Positions 1-5,727 of a stretch of DNA of 11,242 bases are shown here, in pieces. The position numbers and the translations under genes are program-made. The stretch is taken from NCBI GenBank assembly GCA_003022905.1, contig PXSE01000051.1, positions 1 through 11,242 on the forward strand. Reading direction: 5' to 3'. Source of the stretch: Halobacteriales archaeon QS_9_68_42. GTDB lineage: Archaea > Halobacteriota > Halobacteria > Halobacteriales > Haloarculaceae. The notes below the pieces were generated by a model that was not told the DNA's origin, did no database searches, and worked only from the letters and a program-made list of their open reading frames with translations. Within the stretch, counting starts at the first letter, position 1, and each line of letters begins with the position of its first letter.

Positions 1-373
1 CGTAGAAGCCCCGGTCATCGACGTCTCGGTACAGCGCGGGGTCGCCCGTGCACTGCTCGCCCCAAGTCGCACAGAGGTTGGCGTGGCTCCGCCACCCCGG
101 CTCCTCGGCGACCCGCTCGGCGTACCGCTGGCCGTTCTTCCGGCTCCGGGTCTGCCAGCTGCGCATGAACTCGGGGTCGGAAGCCTGCTCGGCCGGCGCC
201 TCTCTGGTCTTGGCGTAGTTCCGGAACTCCCGCTGGAGCCACTCGTCGTCCGCGTCGGCGACAACCTTGGCGCCGGACGGGGACGTCGCTGCGCCGCCAC
301 CACTGGCGGCCGTCGCGATACCTGCCGTCGCGGCGAGCCGGAGAAGCACCCGCCGGGTGTATTGACCCCGCAT
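1..373 (-). CDS. Tat-exported protein of unknown function, C-terminus cut by the window edge
   Basis: The reading frame starts at an ATG (371-373, complement) and stays open for 124 codons to the left edge. The N-terminus is a twin-arginine signal: MRGQYTRRVLLRL followed by a small-residue stretch rich in Ala and Gly, which predicts folded export through the Tat pathway, the main secretion route of haloarchaea. The mature part is charged and contains two cysteines in a Cys-x6-Cys arrangement (around residues 102-109), possibly a disulfide. I recognise no family: the visible 90 mature residues show no catalytic motif, and the rest lies outside the window. An A/T-rich box about 60 nt upstream would give a short leader. 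The frame and the signal peptide are seen directly; export is inferred from the signal. Confidence 0.7.
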   Translation of the reverse strand, partial: MRGQYTRRVLLRLAATAGIATAASGGGAATSPSGAKVVADADDEWLQREFRNYAKTREAPAEQASDPEFMRSWQTRSRKNGQRYAERVAEEPGWRSHANLCATWGEQCTGDPALYRDVDDRGFY

Positions 374-431
374 CCCTCTGTCGAAACCAATCGGAACTAC
401 TCTCAAAGGGTTGTCGGCGTTTGTATCCGGG

Positions 432-439
432 TATTTATA
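432..439 (-). promoter_or_regulatory. Possible TATA box for the Tat-signal gene
   Basis: Read on the minus strand this is TATAAATA, close to the archaeal TATA consensus, 59 bases upstream of the start codon at 373. Transcription would begin about 25 nt downstream and give a leader of roughly 30-35 nt. It lies just left of the IS-like hairpin at 458-477, so the mobile remnant sits immediately upstream of this promoter. The box might instead belong to the target or left tip of the element. Confidence 0.35.
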
Positions 440-454
440 AGCGGAGCAGGCGCA

Positions 455-1011
455 ATACCACGGCCTGAAGGCCGTGGATACGCGCCGTCACTCAGAGACA
501 CAGACTACGTTCAGAAGCTCTCTCTGAGTTTCCAACAGCAAAATTCAAGTCACAAGCCGCGCTACATTGATGCAGGAATCGGTTGGAACGGAGTGGATTC
601 CGAACCGTCCTCCGGAAGCGGCCTGTCCGCCCCCAGCAATGAAACAATATCCGAAAGACCAGTCACAGAACGCTGGAGACGAGAACTCTCCAGTCCCGTG
701 GTGACTGCTGAAAACACGACGCTACCTCCAACTTTGTTGACGCCCTGACGGACTTCCGCTGGGCAAAAACAACCACCGGGAGTCCCGAACTGGGTCGAGA
801 ATAGGAGTAACGGCGGCTTGGCACCGTCCTCAGAAATCGAAGATTTCTGATGTGCGAACGAGAGCGAAGCTCTCGTCAACGCCAGCAGTCTCACCCGTCA
901 CAGCCCATGAGCATCCCGCCGATTCGAACGGGAGGATGCTCGGCGAGACTGCCAGACCTGAAACTCCCACCGCTCGGGATTCCTCCGCATTCACACGGAG
1001 GAGGATGTCAA
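455..1011 (+). mobile_element. IS200/IS605 (IS1341-type) remnant lacking tnpB
   Basis: This is the main content of the gene-free stretch 374-1065. The left part has a perfect 8-bp hairpin (458-465 with 470-477, loop TGAA). The right part ends in a hairpin (981-987 with 996-1002) followed by GGAGGATGTCAA, a right-end arrangement I know from haloarchaeal IS1341-type elements. A closely related tail (GGAGGATGTCAC) occurs at 3072-3082. Between the ends I find no TnpB: no CxxC zinc ribbon, no RuvC-like motifs, and the plus frame is broken by stops. The long internal frames are low-quality and are not proposed as genes. The exact tips were not determined; the left boundary is approximate. IS membership rests on the end structures only. 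Confidence 0.55.
830..1011 (+). ncRNA. omegaRNA/reRNA-like structured RNA at the right end of the tnpB-less element
   Basis: Four consecutive hairpins can be read: 830-838 with 842-850 (9 bp, GAA loop), 858-865 with 869-876 (8 bp, GAA loop), 909-916 with 934-941 (8 bp), and 981-987 with 996-1002 (7 bp) ending at the element's right tip. In IS605-type elements the RNA guiding TnpB spans the 3' end of tnpB and the right end, and the flanking DNA acts as guide. Sense-overlapping RNAs of this kind are known from IS1341-type genes in Halobacterium. The hairpins are seen directly; expression and function are inferred. If it is transcribed, the guide would begin about 1012, inside the DNA upstream of gnd. 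Confidence 0.4.
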
Positions 1012-1065
1012 ATCCCCCACCGCCGGAATCACAACCCTCACCTGTCGCCCCACCGAGCCCCCGGT

Positions 1066-1962
1066 ATGCAACTGGGCGTCATCGGTCTCGGGCGGATGGG
1101 TCGCATCGTCGTCGACAGGCTCCTGGAGGCGAGCCACGACGTCGTCGCCTTCGACCTCGACGAGTCGGCCGTCGCGGCGGCCGCCGACGCCGGCGCGACG
1201 CCGGCCGACTCCGTCGCCGATCTCACGGAGCAACTCCCAAATGAGAAGCGAGTCTGGCTGATGGTGCCGGCCGGCGAGGCGGTCGACGCGACGCTGGAGG
1301 ACCTCGACCCCCACCTCGACGGCGACGACGTCGTCGTCGACGCCGGCAACTCCCACTTCGAGCGCTCCGTCGAGCGCGCCGAGGCCGTCGACGCACAGTT
1401 CCTCGACTGTGGCACCTCCGGCGGGCCCGCTGGCGCCGAACTCGGCTTCTCGCTGATGGTCGGCGGCCCCGAACGGGCCTACGAGGCGATGGCTCCCGTC
1501 TTTGATGCCGTCGCCACCGGCCCACAGGGCCACGCCCGCATGGGGCCGTCGGGGGCCGGCCACTACGTCAAGATGGTCCACAACGGCGTCGAGTATGCCC
1601 TGATGCAGGCGTACGGCGAGGGGTTCGAACTCCTCCGCGAGGGCCGCTACGACCTCGACATGGAGGCCGTCGCCCAGACCTGGAACAATGGCGCTGTCAT
1701 TCGGTCGTGGCTACTGGAACTCTGCGAGGAGGCGTTCCGCGAGGAGGGCGACGACCTCGGGGCGGTCGCCGACCACGTCGCCGGCGGGTCGACCGGCACC
1801 TGGACCGTCCGGGAGGCGCTCACACAGGAGGTGTCGGTGCCGCTCATCTACGAGGCGCTAAGCGAGCGGTTCGACTCCCGCCGGGAGGAGAAGTTCTCCC
1901 GGCGCCTCGCCAACCGCCTCCGGTACGGGTTCGGCCGCCACGAGGTCCGCCGGCAGGACTGA
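1066..1962 (+). CDS. gndA: 6-phosphogluconate dehydrogenase, decarboxylating (short archaeal/GndA type)
   Basis: Converts 6-phosphogluconate to ribulose 5-phosphate and CO2 in the cytoplasmic oxidative pentose phosphate pathway. The 298-residue protein has the Rossmann motif GLGRMG (7-12), a substrate loop CGTSGGPAGAELGFSLMVGG (115-134), and the catalytic segment GHYVKMVHNGVEYALMQ containing Lys169, Asn173 and Glu176, equivalent to the Lys/Asn/Glu set of known 6PGDHs. The ~300-residue length is that of the short family rather than the ~470-residue enzyme. After strand 2 the sequence is FDLDE, and an acidic residue there usually favours NAD+ over NADP+. ATG at 1066 was chosen because the protein begins directly with the Rossmann strand; the 72 in-frame codons upstream lie in IS-remnant DNA. 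No clear TATA box lies within 40 bp of the start. A palindrome begins just after the stop. Confidence 0.93.
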   Translation: MQLGVIGLGRMGRIVVDRLLEASHDVVAFDLDESAVAAAADAGATPADSVADLTEQLPNEKRVWLMVPAGEAVDATLEDLDPHLDGDDVVVDAGNSHFERSVERAEAVDAQFLDCGTSGGPAGAELGFSLMVGGPERAYEAMAPVFDAVATGPQGHARMGPSGAGHYVKMVHNGVEYALMQAYGEGFELLREGRYDLDMEAVAQTWNNGAVIRSWLLELCEEAFREEGDDLGAVADHVAGGSTGTWTVREALTQEVSVPLIYEALSERFDSRREEKFSRRLANRLRYGFGRHEVRRQD

Positions 1963-1965
1963 TAC

Positions 1966-2037
1966 TGGTTACTGTAACTGCTTACTGGTACGACCGCACG
2001 TCGTCGTGCGGTCGATACCGAAATGACCTACAGTAAT
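1966..2037. repeat. Symmetric ~70-bp palindromic repeat, copy 1
   Basis: The outer arms TTACTGTA (1969-1976) and TACAGTAA (2029-2036) and the inner arms GACCGCAC (1992-1999) and GTGCGGTC (2006-2013) are all centred on 2002.5; GGTA and TACC lie between them, one base off centre. A second copy with the same architecture lies at 2565-2640. Aligned in inverted orientation without gaps, the two agree at roughly three quarters of positions over about 80 bp. The repeat begins a few bases after the gnd stop and ends just before an orphan ORF. It may be a mobile palindromic repeat, a double-dyad operator, or a 3' stem-loop; the sequence does not decide between these. Confidence 0.75.
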
Positions 2038-2041
2038 CAAC

Positions 2042-2189
2042 ATGACTCGAAGGATCGCCGAGACGCTCAATGAGTTGACCACCCACGGACATGGGGTGGC
2101 CGTCGACTTCCTCGACCGCATCGAGGAGAACGCTCGGCTACACGTCGACACGCCTACCGCCGACGCCTTCGAACCCGGAAAAGCACTGT
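2042..2189 (+). pseudogene. Orphan ORF fragment abutting the palindrome (unrecognised)
   Basis: An ATG at 2042, a few bases after the palindrome, opens a frame of about 50 codons (MTRRIAETLNELTTHGHGVA and onward to ALFR) with haloarchaeal codon usage and an acidic, helical-looking composition. Beyond about 2190 the frame continues only as Arg-rich antisense of the DUF5789 gene, stopping at 2404, so any genuine C-terminus is missing. I do not recognise the family. It could be a gene fragment joined to the DUF5789 3' end by a past rearrangement, or a chance open stretch. Confidence 0.3.
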
Positions 2190-2480
2190 TCAGACCGATT
2201 CCTCGTCGTCGTACTCCGGATTGTCACCCCGGTCGGAGTAGCCGGTCCGTCCGACGTAGTCGTCGTCGACGAACGTCATCAGCGTGTTCACGAGCTCCTC
2301 CGTCGACTCGAACTCGTCCGACTCACCCCGTTCAATCAGGTCGGCGACGGTCGCGCCGTCGCCGCCGGACGCTTGGAGCGTGGCGTCACCGCACTCGTCA
2401 ATGACCTCCTCGGACGTCGCCGGGAACGTCAGCTCCTCCTCGAACACCTCATTCATCTCCGATAGCTCAATTTCGGACAT
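2190..2480 (-). CDS. Small acidic DUF5789-type haloarchaeal protein
   Basis: This 96-residue protein, starting MSEIELSEMNEVFEEELTF, is very acidic. It has the layout I associate with the haloarchaeal DUF5789 family: an N-terminal L-F-E-x-E-L-x-F-P segment, a VIDECGDATLQA strand (about 27-38), a helix ATVADLIERGESDEFES (43-59), and a C-terminal YVGRTGYSDRGDNPEYDD motif (75-92). The function of this family is unknown. The inner ATG at 2480 was preferred over an upstream ATG because a TATA-like box lies 21-30 nt before it, giving a leaderless transcript; the longer reading would run through the second palindrome. The gene sits between the two palindromic repeats and is likely monocistronic. Family assignment comes from memory of motifs, not a search. 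Confidence 0.75.
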   Translation of the reverse strand: MSEIELSEMNEVFEEELTFPATSEEVIDECGDATLQASGGDGATVADLIERGESDEFESTEELVNTLMTFVDDDYVGRTGYSDRGDNPEYDDEESV

Positions 2481-2500
2481 TAGTCTAATGTCACTCACAC

Positions 2501-2510
2501 TAACATAAAA
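2501..2510 (-). promoter_or_regulatory. TATA-like box of the DUF5789-type gene
   Basis: On the minus strand this reads TTTTATGTTA, 21-30 nt before the ATG at 2480, the spacing expected for a leaderless haloarchaeal transcript. It lies between the gene and the second palindrome (2565-2640), so the palindrome is upstream of the promoter, where an operator or an insulator could act. Confidence 0.5.
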
Positions 2511-2564
2511 ACGTTGCAGTAGTCCGTCGATCGAATTAAACCTCTGCCGGACGGTCGTGTAATA

Positions 2565-2640
2565 ACTACTGTAGGTTACTTTGGTATCGGCCGCATGAAT
2601 GTGTGCGGTCGTACCGGTACACAGGTACAGCAATCACTGT
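2565..2640. repeat. Symmetric ~70-bp palindromic repeat, copy 2 (inverted relative to copy 1)
   Basis: The outer arms TACTGTA (2567-2573) and TACAGCA (2626-2632) and the inner arms GGCCGCAT (2589-2596) and GTGCGGTC (2603-2610) are all centred on 2599.5, with GGTA and TACC between them, the same design as copy 1. Its right edge coincides with the point where the PanB-like reading frame on the minus strand stops making sense, which suggests insertion or recombination at that position. Confidence 0.7.
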
Positions 2641-2767
2641 CGATGCTGCCGCGGTCGACTGCTGTGCGATGGGTGGCGTCGTAGGCGGTCAGCATCGTCA
2701 GCGACTCCCACTCACGGTACTTCTCGTTGGGGTCCGGAATCGACGTCCGTGCCACGCGTCGATCCAC
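2641..2767 (-). pseudogene. Probable N-terminal remnant of panB (ketopantoate hydroxymethyltransferase)
   Basis: The minus-strand frame from an ATG at 2765-2767 encodes about 43 residues of haloarchaeal character, including SLTMLTAYDA (residues 22-31) and then VDRGSID (37-43). [IV]TMLTAYDA near the N-terminus followed by a D-x-[AG]G-[VI]D segment is the hallmark start of PanB, the first enzyme of pantothenate/coenzyme A synthesis (about 260-280 residues). Immediately after this, at the edge of palindrome copy 2, the homology ends: the downstream residues are Cys-rich nonsense read through the palindrome. More than 80 percent of the enzyme would be missing. The motif is seen; the family assignment rests on that short match. 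Confidence 0.45.
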
Positions 2768-2837
2768 CTCTCGTCAGCGTCAGTTCAAACTGGTGATTCG
2801 GACGCCACCGAGTCGAGTCGTCTATCTTGATTCAGCG

Positions 2838-3082
2838 AGAGAATCCCGCCGTTCACGGCGGGCGTGAATCGCGTCAGCGCCGGGGCTTTTTTACTCGGCC
2901 GCCCCGTCTGCACACCCAACCGAGGCGGCACGACCGCCCCCATGCCGGGACAATCGGACAATCTCGGGATTCCGTCGCCGGCCCGAGGCAGGTATCCCCT
3001 GCTGTCGGCGGTCGGCGGATACCGAGCCGCCTGCTGTGCGGGGCGGTGGGAAGCCCCGCCGTTCACCGCGGGGAGGATGTCA
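2838..3082 (+). mobile_element. Second IS200/IS605-like remnant lacking tnpB
   Basis: The left hairpin is 2845-2851 paired with 2856-2862 (CCCGCCG/CGGCGGG), followed by GTGAATCGCG. The right hairpin is 3054-3059 paired with 3068-3073, followed by GGAGGATGTCAC, almost the same tail as the element ending at 1011. Only about 245 bp separate the ends, far too short for tnpB (about 1.2 kb), so this is a deleted copy or a MITE-like derivative. No tnpA (Y1) is visible either. Its right tip overlaps the stop codon of the minus-strand gene at 3080-3652. Boundaries are approximate on the left. Confidence 0.55.
2985..3082 (+). ncRNA. omegaRNA/reRNA-like hairpin string at the right end of the second remnant
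   Basis: GGTATCC (2991-2997) pairs with GGATACC (3017-3023) around a GC-rich interior, and the terminal hairpin 3054-3059/3068-3073 precedes the conserved tail. This resembles the scaffold part of IS605-type guide RNAs, with a candidate guide beginning about 3083, antisense to the end of the neighbouring minus-strand gene. The structure is read by eye; whether it is transcribed cannot be told. Confidence 0.3.
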
Positions 3083-3652
3083 CAGGTAGGTGTCCCGGAC
3101 CGTCTCGTCCAGCAGGCCGTCCGGGTCCAGTACGATGTAGACGACGATGAACGGCTCGGCGGGCTCGATGACGAACACCGAGAACGGCGGTTCGACCTCG
3201 TCCGGCTGGGCCGCGCGGGCGACCAGTGGGTCCAGCGGCTTGGCGCCGTCGCGGAAATCCACAAGCAACCGGCGGCTCCCCGGCTGTTCGGCGAAGGTGT
3301 ACACGACGCCGTTGGGCTCGTTGTCGGTAGCGTAAGTCACCCGGGAGTTCATCGGCTCGCCGTCGACGCGGGCCCGCTCGAAGCACTCCTGGGCGGCCTC
3401 GAAAATCGGCTCGTCGGTCTCGACGAACTCGAAGGTCGTCTCCGTCTCGACAGTCAGGGCGTCGACGACCGACGTCTCGCCGTCCCACGAGATGGTCGCG
3501 CTCACGCGGTTGCCGACGACGACCTCCAGCGCCGGGTCCCGGGGCACGTACGTCGGATCGGTCGACTCGACGTCGAGGAAGAGCCACTCGGCGTCGCCCC
3601 GGCCCGGCAGGACGCGGAACTGCCCCTCCGTGGGTGTCGCCTGGACGGTCAC
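3080..3652 (-). CDS. Conserved-looking haloarchaeal protein of unknown function (190 aa)
   Basis: This soluble, acidic protein has no signal peptide and no membrane segment. It reads as alternating strands and helices: an N-terminal beta-rich part (FRVLPG, 12-17; EWLFLDVEST, 22-31), a central ALTVETETTFEFVE stretch (65-78), a helix around IFEAAQECFERA (83-94), and a C-terminal hydrophobic strand pair (PPFSVFVIEPAEPFIVVYIVLD, about 155-176). I do not recognise it with confidence; it may belong to a haloarchaeal DUF such as DUF6663. GTG at 3652 was chosen because it is the first start after the upstream gene (25-bp gap) and the frame before it is antisense-type nonsense. It is probably cotranscribed with the reductase gene. 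Its TGA lies inside the conserved right tail of the IS-like element, so the original C-terminus may have been altered. Confidence 0.7.
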   Translation of the reverse strand: MTVQATPTEGQFRVLPGRGDAEWLFLDVESTDPTYVPRDPALEVVVGNRVSATISWDGETSVVDALTVETETTFEFVETDEPIFEAAQECFERARVDGEPMNSRVTYATDNEPNGVVYTFAEQPGSRRLLVDFRDGAKPLDPLVARAAQPDEVEPPFSVFVIEPAEPFIVVYIVLDPDGLLDETVRDTYL

Positions 3653-3677
3653 ACCGGCGTTACGCGGCGAGCGTACG

Positions 3678-4763
3678 TTAGTTCCACGATAGGAGCGCCC
3701 GCAGTTGCGCCCGCGAGAACAGCGACGTCGGGCGGTCCATGTGGACGCCGATTTCGCCGCTGAACGCCCGGAGGCCGGTCTCCTGAATTGGGCGGGGCAT
3801 CGAGTAGCCGGCCCGGATGAGGCCCCCGAGGCGCTGGTCGTCCCGAAGCTCGGCCCGCCAGGCCCGCTCGTAGTCGTCGAGCGTCGCCGGCTGGCGGGGA
3901 TCGACCTCCCGGGCGGCAATGTCGGCGGCCCGCATCCCGTAGAGGATGCCGCCGCCGGTGAACGGCTTGGTCTGGGCGGCGGCGTCGCCGACCAGCAGGC
4001 TCCGGCGGCCGACGGTGCGCTCCGGCGGGCCGATGGGGATGGCCCCCGAGCATCGCTCGTCGATGTTGGCGCCGTAGTCCTCGACGAGGGCGTCGAACCG
4101 CCCGGGTGCGTTGTCGCCGGGGGCGACGGCGAGGCCGTACTCGACGCCGGCCTCGCCGCGGGGGATGCGCCACGCGAAGAAGCGCGGGACGGTGAGGTGA
4201 ACGTCGACGCGGTCTCCGCCGTCGGGGTCGAACTCGAAGCCCAACACGCCGTGGAGCAGCTCGTCGGGCTCCGGCAGCCCCACCTCGTCGCGGACCTTCG
4301 AGCGCGGGCCGTCCGCGCCGACGACCATTCGCCCCTCGAAGGTCTCGGTGCCGTCGGGGCCGCGGGCGGTCACCTCGACGCCGCCCGACTCCTCCTCGAT
4401 TCGGGTGACGGTGTGGCCGTCGCGGACCTCGGCGCCGGCCTCGCGGGCACAGTCGGCGAGGGTCCTGTCGAGGCCGACCCGGTCGATGGCGTTCGAGACC
4501 GGCTCGTCCTTGTAGAAGGCGTTTGCCTCGCTCTGCGCTCCGCCGAGGTGGAACCGGGCGCCGTAGATGTCATTCTGGAATAGTTCCTCGCGGGCGTCGT
4601 CCGGGACGAACTTCCAGACGTCGAGGCTGACGTGACCCGAGCAGGCCAGCGGCCGGCCGATGTCGCCCGATTCCAGGACGAGCACGTCGCGGCCCCGCTC
4701 GCTGGCCGACCGGGCGAACCGCGAGCCGGCCGGGCCCGCGCCCACGACGACGAAATCGTACAT
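3678..4763 (-). CDS. Geranylgeranyl reductase family FAD-dependent oxidoreductase
   Basis: This 361-residue flavoprotein likely reduces isoprenoid double bonds, for example in archaeol lipid or quinone side chains. It shows the N-terminal dinucleotide-binding motif VVGAGPAGS (6-14), a family ACSGHVS segment (40-46) with Cys41, GADGPRSKVR (149-158), the substrate-pocket motif PRFFAWRIP (193-201) matching the PxxYxWxFP pattern of geranylgeranyl reductases, and the FAD-binding GDAAAQTKPFTGGG (259-272). The length fits the family (350-450). ATG at 4763 was chosen because the protein starts directly with the first Rossmann strand and a TATA-like box lies 25-34 nt upstream; a longer frame to 4853 adds 30 residues without homology. 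The true substrate cannot be told: haloarchaea carry several paralogues, so this need not be the main lipid enzyme. Confidence 0.88.
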   Translation of the reverse strand: MYDFVVVGAGPAGSRFARSASERGRDVLVLESGDIGRPLACSGHVSLDVWKFVPDDAREELFQNDIYGARFHLGGAQSEANAFYKDEPVSNAIDRVGLDRTLADCAREAGAEVRDGHTVTRIEEESGGVEVTARGPDGTETFEGRMVVGADGPRSKVRDEVGLPEPDELLHGVLGFEFDPDGGDRVDVHLTVPRFFAWRIPRGEAGVEYGLAVAPGDNAPGRFDALVEDYGANIDERCSGAIPIGPPERTVGRRSLLVGDAAAQTKPFTGGGILYGMRAADIAAREVDPRQPATLDDYERAWRAELRDDQRLGGLIRAGYSMPRPIQETGLRAFSGEIGVHMDRPTSLFSRAQLRALLSWN

Positions 4764-4787
4764 GCGAAAAGGAAGGGGCGGGAGCGT

Positions 4788-4797
4788 GCAAATATCC
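4788..4797 (-). promoter_or_regulatory. TATA-like box for the reductase operon
   Basis: Minus-strand GGATATTTGC ends 25 nt before the ATG at 4763, which fits a leaderless or very short-leader transcript. No other A/T-rich box lies closer. Confidence 0.45.
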
Positions 4798-4907
4798 TCC
4801 GCTGGCGGTTCCCGCACGTAATAGAAAACTCCGCATGCCCTGTCGTCCGCCATCCCAAATCGGTCGAGTTAAAGCAACAAATTATATTGCCAACTCGGTA
4901 GCTGGTA

Positions 4908-5108
4908 GTGTTCAGATAAGTGATTCCGGGGTCCAGAAAGCCCTCGGCGCTTTCGACTCCCGGGACTCGCTGCGCTCCTCGGTCGCGTGGCTCCCTGTGG
5001 TGCTTGCGTCGTCCGGGTTCGCCGAGAGCGCCTCGCCCTTTCAGTCCGCCAGGACTCGGCCGGTCGGACGGCAGAAACGGACCTACTGGACGGTCCTTAT
5101 CTGAACAC
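4908..5108. mobile_element. MITE-like element with 13-bp perfect terminal inverted repeats
   Basis: GTGTTCAGATAAG (4908-4920) and CTTATCTGAACAC (5096-5108) are exact reverse complements bounding 201 bp of non-coding DNA. This is the size and form of a non-autonomous element mobilised in trans by a DDE transposase. The interior has no ORF of its own; the AGAAAGCCCTCGGCGCTTTC stretch (4936-4955) is a partial inverted repeat. I see no clean target duplication directly at the ends, although CGGTAGC occurs a few bases outside each (4896-4902 and 5113-5119). This element fills most of the gene-free stretch 4764-5152; the rest is the reductase promoter and AT-rich DNA 3' of the next gene. Confidence 0.65.
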
Positions 5109-5152
5109 CGCCCGGTAGCCAGCCGGAATCTATTTCAAATATAAATCAAACA

Positions 5153-5695
5153 TCAGCGTTCACTGTTTTTTACTCGTTCCTTCGCAGTGGAGAACTTATT
5201 ATTGAGTTCCTGATATATGTCCTCTTCCCCGATATATGGTTCAGATTTGTCAATGAAGTATCTCATCTTTTCGATTTGATTCTTTTGTAGGTCTTTCGAG
5301 CCTGCTAAGCCGTAGTAATCACTGTTATCTAGGATATCCGTAGCTTTCACAACCACCGCACTTCTTCCCAGTTCGAAGCATCTTTTATAAATATCGTAAT
5401 GTCTTTCGAGATAGTCATCGATATTCTCGTCGAAACTAGTAGCTTCCACGATATTTGCAACGCCTTTTCCAAATTTCGAACGAATCTCATCAGAAGTTAC
5501 ATCTGTATCCTCTAATAGGTCGTGAAGAAGGCCAGAGATAATGATGCGCTTTCCATAATTTCTGTTGTAAAGATTCATTCCTACTCTTGTACTGTGGAGA
5601 ATCACCGGTTTAGGGTTATCTCCCGAAGATTCGAACGAATGCACCAGATATTGAATAGCTCGTTCGATCTCTTCATCTTCTTCTATATCTCTCAT
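5153..5695 (-). CDS. HD-domain phosphohydrolase, small alarmone hydrolase (MESH1/SpoT-like)
   Basis: This 180-residue single-domain HD protein contains His34 in HSTRV, His58-Asp59 with Glu62-Asp63 in GLLHDLLEDTDVT, and Asp120 and Asn124 in VVVKATDILDN. That order and spacing closely follow the Mn-dependent (p)ppGpp hydrolase domain of SpoT and animal MESH1 (H..HD..ED..D...N). A 3'-pyrophosphohydrolase or related nucleotide-phosphatase activity is therefore likely; the substrate in archaea is unsettled. There is no synthetase or TGS/ACT domain. The gene is strongly AT-rich and uses AGA, ATA and TTA-type codons, unlike every neighbour, so recent acquisition is likely. It stands alone, between a MITE-like element and SRP54, with no visible toxin partner. 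ATG at 5695 begins the first complete helix. Confidence 0.8.
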   Translation of the reverse strand: MRDIEEDEEIERAIQYLVHSFESSGDNPKPVILHSTRVGMNLYNRNYGKRIIISGLLHDLLEDTDVTSDEIRSKFGKGVANIVEATSFDENIDDYLERHYDIYKRCFELGRSAVVVKATDILDNSDYYGLAGSKDLQKNQIEKMRYFIDKSEPYIGEEDIYQELNNKFSTAKERVKNSER

Positions 5696-5717
5696 CTCTA
5701 TGATTAGAGAGCAAATG

Positions 5718-5727
5718 TACTATGAAA
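5718..5727 (-). promoter_or_regulatory. Weak TATA-like box of the HD hydrolase gene
   Basis: Minus-strand TTCATAGTAC lies 23-32 nt before the ATG at 5695, at the right spacing for a leaderless transcript. The whole surrounding region is AT-rich, so the specificity of this call is low. Confidence 0.25.

Noticed and set aside
850..1065. An in-frame N-terminal extension of 72 residues for 6-phosphogluconate dehydrogenase.
   Set aside because: It lies mostly in the hairpin-rich end of the IS remnant, is Arg/Pro/His-rich, and the family begins at the Rossmann strand encoded from 1066.
3705..4583. A 292-codon plus-strand frame opposite the reductase gene.
   Set aside because: Shadow of the reductase; composition is Val/Gly/Asp/Arg-biased antisense with no motifs.
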